Source of the DNA: Brachybacterium sp. EE-P12
GTDB lineage: Bacteria; Actinomycetota; Actinomycetes; Actinomycetales; Dermabacteraceae
Reading direction: 5' to 3'
Length of the DNA stretch: 64,000 bases
NCBI RefSeq assembly: GCF_003711805.1
Contig: NZ_QXCP01000003.1
Location: 248,001 to 312,000, forward strand
The notes under the pieces are model-generated. The model saw only the letters and a list, made by a program, of their open reading frames with translations, did no database searches and had not been told where the DNA came from. Each line of letters starts with the position of its first letter. Position 1 is the first letter of the stretch. Shown here in pieces: positions 16,833 through 25,878 of this stretch. The position numbers were made by a program, and so were the translations under genes.

Positions 16833-17471
16833 TCAGTCGACGACCCCGAAGAGGCGGTCGCCGGCGTCGCCCAGGCCCGGGACGATGTAGCCCTTCTCGT
16901 TGAGCTTCTCGTCGATCGCAGCGGTGACGACGGTGAGGTCGATCGCGGGGTCGAGCTGCTCCTCGAGCGCCTTCAGCCCCTCAGGCGCGCACAGCAGCGT
17001 CACGCAGGTGATGTCCTTCGCGCCGCGCTCGTGGAGGTACTCGCACGAGGCGATGAGGGTGTGTCCGGTGGCGAGCATCGGGTCCAGCACGAAGCACTGC
17101 CGACCCGAGAGATCGTCGGGCAGGCGGTTCGCGTAGGTGGTGACCTCGAGGGTCTCGTCGTTGCGGACCATGCCCAGGAATCCCACCTCGGCGGTGGGCA
17201 GCAGGCGGGTGAGGCCGTCGAGCATGCCGAGCCCCGCGCGGAGGATCGGCACGACCATCGGCTTGGGGTTCGTCAGCCGGGTGCCGGTCATGGTGGTCAC
17301 CGGCGTCTCGATCTCCACCGGCGCGACGGCCACGTTGCGGGTCGCCTCGTAGGCCAGCAGGGTGACCAGCTCATCGGCGAGCTGGCGGAACACGGAGGAA
17401 TGGGTGGCGCGATTGCGCAGCACCGACAGCTTGTGGGCGACGAGGGGGTGGTCGATCTCGAGAACGCGCAT
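16833..17471 (-). CDS. upp: uracil phosphoribosyltransferase
   Basis: The enzyme converts uracil and PRPP to UMP in pyrimidine salvage. Length (212 residues) and N-terminus ([15 protein letters not shown]) match the family throughout. The PRPP-binding loop is [12 protein letters not shown], and the uracil-binding C-terminal segment contains [13 protein letters not shown]. It is cytoplasmic. The gene stands alone, divergent from the DHFR-like gene. Confidence 0.97.
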   Translation of the reverse strand: MRVLEIDHPLVAHKLSVLRNRATHSSVFRQLADELVTLLAYEATRNVAVAPVEIETPVTTMTGTRLTNPKPMVVPILRAGLGMLDGLTRLLPTAEVGFLGMVRNDETLEVTTYANRLPDDLSGRQCFVLDPMLATGHTLIASCEYLHERGAKDITCVTLLCAPEGLKALEEQLDPAIDLTVVTAAIDEKLNEKGYIVPGLGDAGDRLFGVVD

Positions 17472-17583
17472 GGAAGGAATCTACCGGAGCACGCCCTGGC
17501 CCACGGCATGTCGGAGGGAGGGGAGAGGATGGTCTCCCGACAGGCGACCGCGCCTGGCCCCGACGCGCGCGAAGGAGCCCGTC

Positions 17584-18126
17584 ATGACCCGTTACCGCTA
17601 CTACACCGCGACCACCCTCGACGGCTTCCTCGCCGACGAGCACGACAGCCTCGACTGGCTGCTCTCCCAGCCTGTCGGGGAGGAGAGCATCATGCCCTAC
17701 GACGACTTCATCGCCGATGTCGGCGCGATCGTCACCGGCCGCACCACCTACGACTGGGTGCTCGAGCACGAGGGCGCCGTCGATGGCGCCTGGGTCTACA
17801 CCCAGCCCACCTTCCTGTTCACCCACCGCCCGCCCGCGGCGCGGCGCGAGGGCATCACCGCCGTCTCCGGGGCGCCCGCCGAGCACCGCGCCGCGATCGA
17901 GGAGGCCGCGGACGGGAAGGACGTGTGGATCGTCGGCGGCGGGGACCTCGCCGCGGAGTTCGCACGTGCAGGCATGCTCGACGAGGTCTTCGTATCGATC
18001 GCCCCGGTGGCCCTCGGCGCAGGCCGGCCGCTGCTCGGCGGGAGCTTCGACCTCGAGCTGCGCGAGCACGGGCGCAACGGCGCGTTCCTGGAAGCGCGCT
18101 ACGCGGTGGTGGGGGAGCGGCGCTGA
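17584..18126 (+). CDS. dihydrofolate reductase/RibD C-terminal family reductase
   Basis: A 180-residue protein of the RibD C-terminal (DHFR-fold) family. Signs are ATTLDGFLA at the N-terminus, IVTGRTTYDW and the NADPH-binding VWIVGGGDLA, followed by PVALGAGRPLL. Such stand-alone proteins probably reduce a pterin or related substrate with NADPH, and the substrate is unknown. AAGGAG stands ten bases before the ATG. It probably shares a transcript with tadA, 23 bases downstream. Confidence 0.82.
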   Translation: MTRYRYYTATTLDGFLADEHDSLDWLLSQPVGEESIMPYDDFIADVGAIVTGRTTYDWVLEHEGAVDGAWVYTQPTFLFTHRPPAARREGITAVSGAPAEHRAAIEEAADGKDVWIVGGGDLAAEFARAGMLDEVFVSIAPVALGAGRPLLGGSFDLELREHGRNGAFLEARYAVVGERR

Positions 18127-18149
18127 GCCGGCAGCGCGACAATGGCTCC

Positions 18150-18623
18150 ATGATCGATCCCCTGAGCGACGAGTCGCTGATGGGCCTCGCGATCGACGAG
18201 GCGCGCGGCGCCGCCGGCCGGGAGCCGGCCGACGTCCCCATCGGCGCAGTGGTCATCAGTCCCGACGGCGCCGTGCTCGCGACCGCCGGGAACCGCCGCG
18301 AGGCCGACGAGGACCCCACCGCCCATGCCGAGATCCTCGCCCTGCGCGCGGCGGCCCGGGAGACGGGCCGCTGGAACCTCACCGGCTGCACGCTCGCGGT
18401 CACCCTCGAGCCGTGCACGATGTGCGCGGGTGCGATCGTGCTCTCCCGCGTGCAGCGCGTCGTCGTCGGAGCGATGGACCCCAAGGCCGGAGCGGCCGGC
18501 TCCCTCTACGACCTGGTGCGCGAGCCGCGGCTGAACCACCGCGTCGAGCTCACCACCGGTGTGCGGGAGCAGGAGTGCGGCGACCTGCTGCGCGACTTCT
18601 TCCGCGCCCGCCGGAAGCGCTGA
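18150..18623 (+). CDS. tadA: tRNA-specific adenosine deaminase
   Basis: TadA deaminates the wobble adenosine 34 to inosine in tRNA-Arg(ACG). Zinc and catalytic residues are all present: H59-A-E61, and PCTMC with C89 and C92. PADVPIGAVV at the N-terminus is typical, and the length of 157 residues is normal. The ATG at 18150 is the only start that keeps the first helix. Confidence 0.93.
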   Translation: MIDPLSDESLMGLAIDEARGAAGREPADVPIGAVVISPDGAVLATAGNRREADEDPTAHAEILALRAAARETGRWNLTGCTLAVTLEPCTMCAGAIVLSRVQRVVVGAMDPKAGAAGSLYDLVREPRLNHRVELTTGVREQECGDLLRDFFRARRKR

Positions 18624-18653
18624 GCGCCCGGCCGCCGCACCCTGCGTCCACGC

Positions 18654-19613
18654 TCACTCCTCGTACATCGCGATGAACCGCCCGACCACTCCGCCCTCGC
18701 GGAGCTTGTCGATCGCCTCGGGGATCTCGGCGTGCGTGATGTGGTTCATCGGCGGGGTGAGCGAGCCGTCCCGCATCAGCTCGTAGATGCCCGCGAGGTC
18801 CTCGCGGGTGCCCGACTTCGAGCCCTTGATCTGCAGCTGCTTGACGATCAGCGGGTAGGTGCCGATGGTCGACTCGAGCCGTCCCATGCCCACCTGGACC
18901 AGCGTGCCGAACTCCGCGAGGGTCTCGAGCGCTTCCGCCGTCGTGGTGCCGAAGCCCGCGTAGTCGACGATCAGCTCGAGGTCGCGGTCCGCGAAGGCGG
19001 TGATGCTCTCGGCGACGCCGGCCAGGCCGATCTCGTCCTTCAGCTCGCGGGCGGCGGGGCTGATGTCGGCGCCGTACACCTCGGCGCCGAGAAGGGAGGC
19101 GACGCGTGCGCCGATGTAGCCGAGTCCGCCGAGCCCGATGACCCCGATCCGCATCCCCTTGCTCGCTCCGCCTACGGCCACCATCGCGTGATAGGAGGTG
19201 AGCCCGGCATCGGTGGCCATGGCCCCGAGGTCGAAGGGGACCTCGTCGGGCAGGGCGACCAGGTTGTCGGCGGTGGCGCGGATCCGCGGCTGGAAACCGC
19301 CGTCCCAGGCGCCGTAGCCGAGCGCGTCGCCGTCGCGCATCACCGGCGCGAGGCCCACGCGGTCGCCGACCTTCCAGGACTCCATCCCGTCCCCGACCTC
19401 GACGATCACCCCGGCGGACTCGTGGCCCATGGTGCGGGGAAGGCCTTTCTCGAACAGCGCCATCCAGCCCGGGTCGTCCAGAGTGGTCACGTCCGAGTGG
19501 CAGACGCCGGTGGCCTTGACCTCGACGACGACCTCGCCGGGCCCCGCCGTGGGCTCCTCGACCTCGCGGAGGGTGAGGGGCATGCCGGTGCCTTCGAACT
19601 GCCATGCCTTCAT
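18654..19613 (-). CDS. zinc-type alcohol dehydrogenase (MDR family)
   Basis: A 319-residue medium-chain dehydrogenase. Catalytic-domain motifs GVCHSDV and GHESAGVIVEVGDG are present, and a nucleotide-binding domain starts with IGVIGLGGLGYIGA. The four cysteines of the structural zinc loop are missing, the loop reading PVMRDGDALGYGAWDGG, which explains a length shorter than the usual ~340-350. It should oxidise or reduce an alcohol/aldehyde with NAD(P). AGGAGGACCCC precedes the ATG at 19613. It converges on tadA. Confidence 0.85.
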   Translation of the reverse strand: MKAWQFEGTGMPLTLREVEEPTAGPGEVVVEVKATGVCHSDVTTLDDPGWMALFEKGLPRTMGHESAGVIVEVGDGMESWKVGDRVGLAPVMRDGDALGYGAWDGGFQPRIRATADNLVALPDEVPFDLGAMATDAGLTSYHAMVAVGGASKGMRIGVIGLGGLGYIGARVASLLGAEVYGADISPAARELKDEIGLAGVAESITAFADRDLELIVDYAGFGTTTAEALETLAEFGTLVQVGMGRLESTIGTYPLIVKQLQIKGSKSGTREDLAGIYELMRDGSLTPPMNHITHAEIPEAIDKLREGGVVGRFIAMYEE

Positions 19614-19768
19614 GGGGTCCTCCTCCCGGTGATTTGCCGGGGCGCTTCGCCCCGACTGATGCCTCCACATTAGGAATGCCCAGGTGGGCGGGACAAGGGA
19701 AGGTGGTCCCGCACAGCGGGGCCCGATACGCACCGCAATCGCCTGGTGGGACGCGCGTCTCGCACGGC

Positions 19769-19789
19769 GGACACCGGTCTATGGTGTCC
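19769..19789 (+). promoter_or_regulatory. inverted repeat over the -10 region of the ABC importer operon
   Basis: GGACACC-N7-GGTGTCC (19769-19775/19783-19789). The TATGGT -10-like box (19780-19785) lies inside it, about 33 bases before the ATPase ATG, so a repressor bound here would block initiation. Confidence 0.45.
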
Positions 19790-19817
19790 CCTGTCGTCCG
19801 CAGGCCGAGGAGAGTTC

Positions 19818-20602
<785 letters not shown>

Positions 20603-20606
<4 letters not shown>

Positions 20607-21442
20607 GCATCGAGACCCGCACGGACGACCGCGAGCGGCGCACGCTCGTGGCCGCGAGCGCGCAGCGCGCCCGCGACCGTCGCCTCGCCACGCGCGATCT
20701 CGTCCTCTCGATCGCGACGCCGATCCTGCTGCTGGTGCTGTGGGAGCTGTGCGCGCGCGTGGAGATCATCGACCCGCGCTTCTTCCCGCCGCCCACCCGG
20801 ATCCTCGCGGCGGGCTGGGAGATGCTGCTCAGCGGCGAGCTGTGGCAGCACACCGCCCCCACCCTGATGCGACTCGCCGTCGGAGGCGGCCTCGGCGCGC
20901 TCGCCGGGATCGTCGTGGGCCTGCTGATGGGCGCCTCGCGGGCGCTGAACGCCGCGCTCGGACCGCTGTTCTCCGCGCTCTACCCGCTGCCGAAGATCGC
21001 GATCTTCCCGATCCTGCTGATGATCTTCGGCCCCACCGAGCTGCCGAAGATCATCGCCGTGTTCATCACGACCTTCTTCATCATGCAGATCAACACCGTC
21101 TCCGGCGTCTGGGCGATCGACCGCAAGCTCCTCGAGGCCGGCGCCGCCTACGGCGCCCGCGGCATGGACCGCTTCCGCTTCGTGATCCTGCCCGGGGCGA
21201 TGCCCTTCGTCTTCTCCGGCCTGCGCACCGCCACCGGCACCGCCGTCGTGGTCGTCACCGCGGTGGAGTTCACCGGTGCGACGACCACCGGCCTCGGCTA
21301 CCTGATCTGGAACTCCTGGCAGCTGTTCATCCCCGAGAAGCTGTACGTGGGACTGGTCGTCATCGGCCTGATCGGCGCCCTGGTCACCACGATCCTCAGC
21401 CGCTCCGAGAAGCTGCTGCTGCCCTGGCGCCGAGAGCGCTGA
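20603..21442 (+). CDS. ABC transporter permease, SsuC/TauC type
   Basis: The 279-residue permease has six hydrophobic segments and the EAA-type cytoplasmic loop (LLEAGAAYGARGMDRFRFVILPGAMP). The N-terminal ~30 residues are charged and cytoplasmic. PTRILAAGWEML and the LPKIAIFPIL region are typical of nitrate/sulfonate/thiamine-precursor importers. The start codon overlaps the ATPase stop (ATGA). Confidence 0.92.
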
Positions 21443-21490
21443 CCCGTCCCGCCCCGCACCACCCGATCCTCTTCACCACCTGGAGCACCG

Positions 21491-22519
21491 ATGCGACGTC
21501 GCACCCTTCTCTCCCTCGCCTCCGCCACCGCCCTCGGAGGTGCCCTGACCGCCTGCGGCTCCGCCGTCACCGGCGAGGACCCCGCAGGCGGCTCCGGCGG
21601 CGGCGCCGAGGGCACCGTACGGGTGGGCCACCTGCCCTCGGCGCTGTTCGCCCCGCTGTACGTCGCCGACGCGAAGGGATACTTCGAAGCCGAGGGCATC
21701 ACCCTCGAGCTCACCCCGCTGAACTCCGGCCAGGACGGCGTGCCGATGCTCGCCAACGACCAGCTCGACGTGATGGTCGCCGGGTTCAGCGCCGGCATGT
21801 TCAACGCCCTCGAGCAGGGGGTCGCCTTCAAGATCGTCGGCTCCATGGGCATCTCCCCGGGCGACCCCGAGAACTCGCCCACCGCCCTCGAGGTGCGTCA
21901 GGACCTGCTCGACGACGGCACCGTCTCCACCGTCGCGGATCTCGAGGGTCGCACCATCGGCGTCGCCGGCGGGCCCGGCGCGACCGGCGGCTACCTCCTC
22001 GCGGCGATGCTCGAGGAGGGCGGGCTGTCCCTGAACGACGTGGAGATCTCCAACCTCGCCACCCCCGACCAGGAGCCGGCGCTGACCAACGGCTCGGTCG
22101 ACGCGGCGACCCCGTCGGCCCCCTTCTCCTCCTCGATCGAGGAGGCCGGGATCGCCTCCCCGCTCGCGGTCCCCGCCGAGGGCACCACCGGCACCGGTGT
22201 GATGTACTCCGAGTCCTTCGTCGCCGCCGAGCACGCGCAGGGCTTCTTCACCGCGCTGGCCAAGGGCGCGCACGAGCTCGGCGAGGACGGCACCCAGACC
22301 GACGAGGTGTACGAGATCCTCGCCGACACCCTGGGGCAGGACATCGAGGTGCTGAAGGCCTCCCCGATGTACACCTACCTCCCCGACCTCGCCCCGCAGC
22401 CCGAGCAGCTCGAGGCCATGCAGGCCGTGTGGCTCGAGGCCGAGCAGATCACCTACGTCGAGCCGCTGGACATCGCCGGCATCGTCGACGCGAGCTTCGC
22501 CGAGAACGCGGCCGGCTGA
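21491..22519 (+). CDS. ABC substrate-binding lipoprotein, SsuA/THI5-like
   Basis: A 342-residue lipoprotein with lipobox LTAC (C22) behind an RRR-type signal peptide. The NMT1/THI5-like fold shows as VRVGHLPSALFAPLYVADAKGYF, FSAGMFNAL and GRTIGVAG. Ligands in this family include sulfonates, nitrate and thiamine precursors (hydroxymethylpyrimidine), and sequence alone does not decide. No thiamine riboswitch is seen upstream. It completes the three-gene importer. Confidence 0.88.
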   Translation: MRRRTLLSLASATALGGALTACGSAVTGEDPAGGSGGGAEGTVRVGHLPSALFAPLYVADAKGYFEAEGITLELTPLNSGQDGVPMLANDQLDVMVAGFSAGMFNALEQGVAFKIVGSMGISPGDPENSPTALEVRQDLLDDGTVSTVADLEGRTIGVAGGPGATGGYLLAAMLEEGGLSLNDVEISNLATPDQEPALTNGSVDAATPSAPFSSSIEEAGIASPLAVPAEGTTGTGVMYSESFVAAEHAQGFFTALAKGAHELGEDGTQTDEVYEILADTLGQDIEVLKASPMYTYLPDLAPQPEQLEAMQAVWLEAEQITYVEPLDIAGIVDASFAENAAG

Positions 22520-22556
22520 GCCGCTCCGGGTCTTGACCTGACCAGGTCGCCGGAGT

Positions 22557-22592
22557 CAGGTCGACCAGAGCTCTGTCCATCTGGTCGACCTG
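22557..22592 (+). promoter_or_regulatory. 13-bp palindromic operator of the toxin-antitoxin pair
   Basis: CAGGTCGACCAGA (22557-22569) and TCTGGTCGACCTG (22580-22592) are exact reverse complements around 10 bases. A related GACCTGACCAGGTC lies at 22535-22548. The right arm overlaps the spacer between a weak TGTCCA -35 (22574-22579) and a TACGAT -10 (22597-22602), as expected for autorepression by the antitoxin-toxin complex. Confidence 0.65.
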
Positions 22593-22608
22593 GTCCTACG
22601 ATGAGTCC

Positions 22609-22881
22609 ATGAGCGCAGCGGAGACATCGGTTCCCGATCCCAGGACGGTCAAGGTGCAGGATGCCAAGACCCGGCTGTCCGAACTCCTGCGCGAGGTCGA
22701 GGAAGGCGCCGAGATCACGATCTCGCGCGGGCGGACTCCTGTGGCGCGTCTGGTGCCGGTCGAACGCCCGGTGCAGGAACCGCGGCGGAGGCAGCTCGGC
22801 TACCTCCGCTACGAGCTCCCCGAGACGTTCTTCGAGGAGCTCCCACCCGGGGAGCTGGATGCCTGGGAGGGCCGCGCGTGA
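22609..22881 (+). CDS. Phd/YefM-family antitoxin
   Basis: A 90-residue antitoxin. The N-terminal DNA-binding part contains VKVQDAKTRLSELLREVEEG and the strand pair ITISRGRTPVARLVPV, the Phd/YefM pattern. The C-terminal 35 residues (LPETFFEELPPGELDAW) are the toxin-wrapping tail. The ATG follows the -10 by seven bases. The last codons overlap the toxin start (GTGA). Confidence 0.88.
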   Translation: MSAAETSVPDPRTVKVQDAKTRLSELLREVEEGAEITISRGRTPVARLVPVERPVQEPRRRQLGYLRYELPETFFEELPPGELDAWEGRA

Positions 22882-23270
22882 CCGCGGTGCTGGTCGACAC
22901 GCATGTCCTGCTGTGGGCGATGACCGACCCCGTGAAGCTCACGAGTCCAGCGGAGGAGAAGGTCTCCGATCTCGACACAGAGGTGCTGGTCTCCGCAGCC
23001 ACTGCCTGGGAGATCTCCACGAAGGTGCGCATCGGGAAGCTCCCGGAGGCCGAGTTCCTGGTGCTGGACTTCGGCGATCATCTTCGGCGAGGAGACTTCC
23101 GGACCCTGCCGATCGAGAGTGCAGACGCCCTGGTCAGCGGTTCTCTCGCATGGGCGCACCGGGACCCGTTCGACCGCATCATCGCGGCGCAGGCGATCCG
23201 TCGGGGAATCCCCCTGATCAGCGCTGATCGGGTGTTCGACGACCTCGGCACCCTCCAGCGGATCTGGTGA
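22878..23270 (+). CDS. PIN-domain toxin, VapC family
   Basis: A 130-residue PIN-domain ribonuclease with the acidic site intact: D7 (LVDTHVLLW), E45 (AWEISTKV), D96/D99 (HRDPFDRII) and D117 (LISAD). Such toxins cut tRNA or rRNA when freed from the antitoxin. The GTG overlaps the antitoxin stop, so synthesis is coupled. The third-position GC of the pair is slightly lower than its neighbours, a hint of transfer. Confidence 0.88.
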   Translation: MTAVLVDTHVLLWAMTDPVKLTSPAEEKVSDLDTEVLVSAATAWEISTKVRIGKLPEAEFLVLDFGDHLRRGDFRTLPIESADALVSGSLAWAHRDPFDRIIAAQAIRRGIPLISADRVFDDLGTLQRIW

Positions 23271-23289
23271 CCGGGCGGCGCACGAGGCC

Positions 23290-23919
23290 TCAGATCCACC
23301 CCTGGCGCCGCGCGATCGCGGCGGCCTCGTGCCGGTTCGCGGCCTGCAGCTTCGCCTGGGCGCTGGAGAGGTAGTTGCGCACCGTCCCCGGCGCCAGGTG
23401 GGCGCGGCGCGCGATCTGCTCGACCGGGGCGCCGTCGGCCGCGAACTCGAGCACGTCCGCCTCGCGCGGCGTGAGCGGGGAGTCGCCCGAGGAGATCGTC
23501 TCCGCGGCGAGCTCGGCATCGATCGCGCGGCGGCCCGACGCGACGGCGCGCACCGCCCGGGCGAGCTGCTCGGCCGAGCTCGTCTTCGGCAGGAAGCCCA
23601 GCACCCCCTGGGCCAGGGCGCGCTTGAGATAGCCGGGCCGCGCGTGCGAGGTCAGGACCAGGCAGCGGGTCGAGGGGGAGGCCTCGGCGATCCGCGCGCA
23701 CAGGTCCAGGCCGTCGCCGTCCGGCAGCTGCAGGTCCACTACCGCCACGTCGGGCTGTGCGGAGCCCGCCAGATGCTCTCCCTCCTCGACGCTCGAGGCC
23801 TCGCCGAGCACCGCGAGGTCCTCCTCGAGCGAGAGCATCGTCGCGAGCGCCGAGCGGATCAGGTGCTCGTCGTCGACGAGGATCACGCTCAGCGGCGAGG
23901 CGGCGGGGTCGGCGATCAA
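23290..23919 (-). CDS. NarL/LuxR-type response regulator
   Basis: The 209-residue protein has a receiver domain (VILVDDEH, phospho-acceptor D62 in VVDLQLPDGDG, switch Thr in VLTSH, Lys in FLPKTS) and a LuxR-type HTH (LTPREADVLEFAADG, RRAHLAPGTVRNYLSSAQAKL). The start is TTG at 23919. GGAGG lies six bases upstream, and the TTGA overlaps the stop of the sensor gene, as in coupled two-component pairs. It converges on the VapC toxin gene. Confidence 0.88.
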   Translation of the reverse strand: MIADPAASPLSVILVDDEHLIRSALATMLSLEEDLAVLGEASSVEEGEHLAGSAQPDVAVVDLQLPDGDGLDLCARIAEASPSTRCLVLTSHARPGYLKRALAQGVLGFLPKTSSAEQLARAVRAVASGRRAIDAELAAETISSGDSPLTPREADVLEFAADGAPVEQIARRAHLAPGTVRNYLSSAQAKLQAANRHEAAAIARRQGWI

Positions 23920-25085
23920 CGGAGGCCTCCAGGGGCAGCGAAGCGGACGTCGAGGACGAAGCTGCCGCCCCCGCGGCGCACCTCGAGGACCGCCTCGCCC
24001 TCGAGACGCTCCCGCATCCCGGTCAGGCCGCTGCCCTCCGGCACCGGGCCGTCCCCGGGGGCGCCGTCGTTGACGAGGCGGATGCCCTGCGGGGACAGGG
24101 TGATGGTCACGGCCGACGGGTCCGCGTGCCGCAGGATGTTCGTGCCGCCCTCGCGCAGCATCCAGGCGGCGGTGCCGCGGTGGCGTGCGGGGACGTCGTC
24201 GGCCGCTCCCTCGACGGTGACCTCCGCATGCGCCGAGCGCAGCAGAGAGGCGGTGCCCTGCAGCTCGGTCGCGAGATCCGCCTCGCGATAGCCGCGCACG
24301 AGCGAACGGATCTCGGCGAGCGAGGTGCGGGCGATCTGCGCCGCCTCCCGGCCGTGCTCGGCGGCGCGAGGGTCGCCGCGCTCGGCCAGCTGCGCCACCA
24401 GCTCGCTCTTCACCGCGATCACGGAGAGGTCCCGCCCGGTGACGTCGTGCAGGTCCCGGGCGAAGCGCAGGCGCTCCTCGGCGACGGCCAGCCGCGCCTG
24501 GGCCTCGCGGGCATCGTCGAGCTCGCGCACCATCGCCGCCAGCCACAGGGAGATCCGCACCGTCAGCACCACGGCGAGCAGGAAGGCGCCGGTGGGGAAG
24601 GCGACGGGGGCGGAGAGCCCGAACGCCATCGCGATCACCGTCGTCGCGACCGACACGGCCGCCCCGATCTGCCAGCGCCATCGCACGAGCGCCGCAGCGG
24701 CGAGCAGCGTGAGCGAGGCGGCGAGCACGGGGGCGGGGGAGCGGTCGAGCAGCTGCAGCAGCACGATCACCGCCGACGGCACCGCGGTCGCGAGCAGCGA
24801 GAGGTCCATCGGAATGCGGCCCACCTGCGGGAGGTCCCAGCGGTCCCGCGCCTCGGGCAGCGCCGCCGCAGACCACAGCGTGAGCGCCCGATGCCCGGAC
24901 CAGGCGCCGAGCACCACCTGCACGAGCAGCACCCCGGTCGCGGCCGGGGCCTCGGCCAGCAGGGCGGGCACCGAGGTGCTGAACGCGAGCAGGACCCCCA
25001 GCGGGAAGAGCGCCAGGATGAGCACGACGGACCATGCCGTGTAGGCGTAGAACACGCTCCACTGGCGTGCGGTGCGGGTCTCCAC
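23916..25085 (-). CDS. DesK-type sensor histidine kinase
   Basis: The 389-residue kinase has about five N-terminal membrane helices, then a HisKA_3 region with the phospho-His in FARDLHDVTGRDLSVIAVKSE and a GHKL ATPase domain (N-box EGGTNILRHADP, G-box GSGLTGMRERLEG). It is expected to sense a membrane or envelope cue and phosphorylate the overlapping regulator. GTG 25085 has GGGGAGGACC seven bases upstream, making it better than any longer start. Confidence 0.88.
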   Translation of the reverse strand: METRTARQWSVFYAYTAWSVVLILALFPLGVLLAFSTSVPALLAEAPAATGVLLVQVVLGAWSGHRALTLWSAAALPEARDRWDLPQVGRIPMDLSLLATAVPSAVIVLLQLLDRSPAPVLAASLTLLAAAALVRWRWQIGAAVSVATTVIAMAFGLSAPVAFPTGAFLLAVVLTVRISLWLAAMVRELDDAREAQARLAVAEERLRFARDLHDVTGRDLSVIAVKSELVAQLAERGDPRAAEHGREAAQIARTSLAEIRSLVRGYREADLATELQGTASLLRSAHAEVTVEGAADDVPARHRGTAAWMLREGGTNILRHADPSAVTITLSPQGIRLVNDGAPGDGPVPEGSGLTGMRERLEGEAVLEVRRGGGSFVLDVRFAAPGGLR

Positions 25086-25141
25086 AGCGGTCCTCCCCTC
25101 GGTGCGGGAACGGTCGGCGAGCTGAGGCGAAGCGTATCCGC

Positions 25142-25651
25142 TCAGCCGATCGCGGCGAGGAACAGGCCGCCGAAGGCGCCGAAGACGATGCCCCACAGGA
25201 CGATCGAGACGCCCATCCAGAGATAGACCCGGCCGCGCTCGGCGCCGAGCGCGATCAGCGCGGGGCCGGAGATCTGCGAGGCGACCACGAACGGCCCGAG
25301 CAGGCACACCCCGGGCACCCCGTACTTCTCCATCGCCGCGGCGACCTTTGCCCGGACCCGGGAGGGGCTGCGCTCCTCGGCGGAGCGGCCTCCGCGCATG
25401 CCGCGACCCCGGGCGATCGCGTCCCGGGTGCGCCCGGCCAGCGCGATCACCACGAAGGTGGCCACCAGGTTCCCCAGCACCGCCGCGGGGATCGCGAGGG
25501 CCGGGTGGATGCCGAGGGTGGTGCCCAGGAAGGAGCCGAGATAGCTCTCGATGAAGGGGATCGCCCCCGCAGGGACGAGCGCGAGGACCTGCTGCCAGGG
25601 CGCGAGGCCGGAGACGAGGTCGTGGAGCTGGACGAGGAGGTCCTGGAACAT
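25142..25651 (-). CDS. small multidrug-export-type membrane protein (PF06695-like)
   Basis: A 169-residue membrane protein with about four helices. The first loop carries AGAIPFIESYLGSFLG, the G-x-I-P-x-x-E-S motif of the small multidrug export family, and the cytoplasmic loop is basic with Arg and Ser. A later segment GVPGVCLLGPFVVASQISGP is also typical. True transport activity of the family is poorly proven. It stands 56 bases before the sensor kinase on the same strand and may be part of the regulated unit. Confidence 0.75.
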   Translation of the reverse strand: MFQDLLVQLHDLVSGLAPWQQVLALVPAGAIPFIESYLGSFLGTTLGIHPALAIPAAVLGNLVATFVVIALAGRTRDAIARGRGMRGGRSAEERSPSRVRAKVAAAMEKYGVPGVCLLGPFVVASQISGPALIALGAERGRVYLWMGVSIVLWGIVFGAFGGLFLAAIG

Positions 25652-25756
25652 GGGGGTGTCCTTCCGGGTGGGTGATGGCCCCAGTCTCCCCGCGCACGAC
25701 GCCGCGCGGCAGGGCGCGGTGTCACCGGCCGGCGTGCGCCTCTCACCTCCCGCCCG

Positions 25757-25810
25757 TGACAGATGTCAGAACGCTCGGCGTGACCCCGTCCACATGAGGA
25801 CCTGCAGGTC
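25757..25810 (+). promoter_or_regulatory. two palindromes upstream of metNIQ
   Basis: TGACA-GA-TGTCA at 25757-25768 and the perfect 12-bp GACCTGCAGGTC at 25799-25810 lie 42 bases apart in front of the methionine transporter operon. They are candidates for regulator binding (a McbR/TetR-type repressor would be one option). No SAM riboswitch is recognisable. Confidence 0.4.
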
Positions 25811-25878
25811 TGTGACGTTTGTTGCGCAGGATGAACTAGTGCTCCGGAGAGCGCGGCCCCGGATGCTTCACTTCGGGG

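Noticed and set aside
16453-16890. Histidine-rich plus-strand frame (MHHRHHHHEHH...)
   Set aside because: It runs into the upp gene on the other strand, lacks a ribosome binding site and has poor codon bias. The Met-rich minus-strand reading fits the gene order better.
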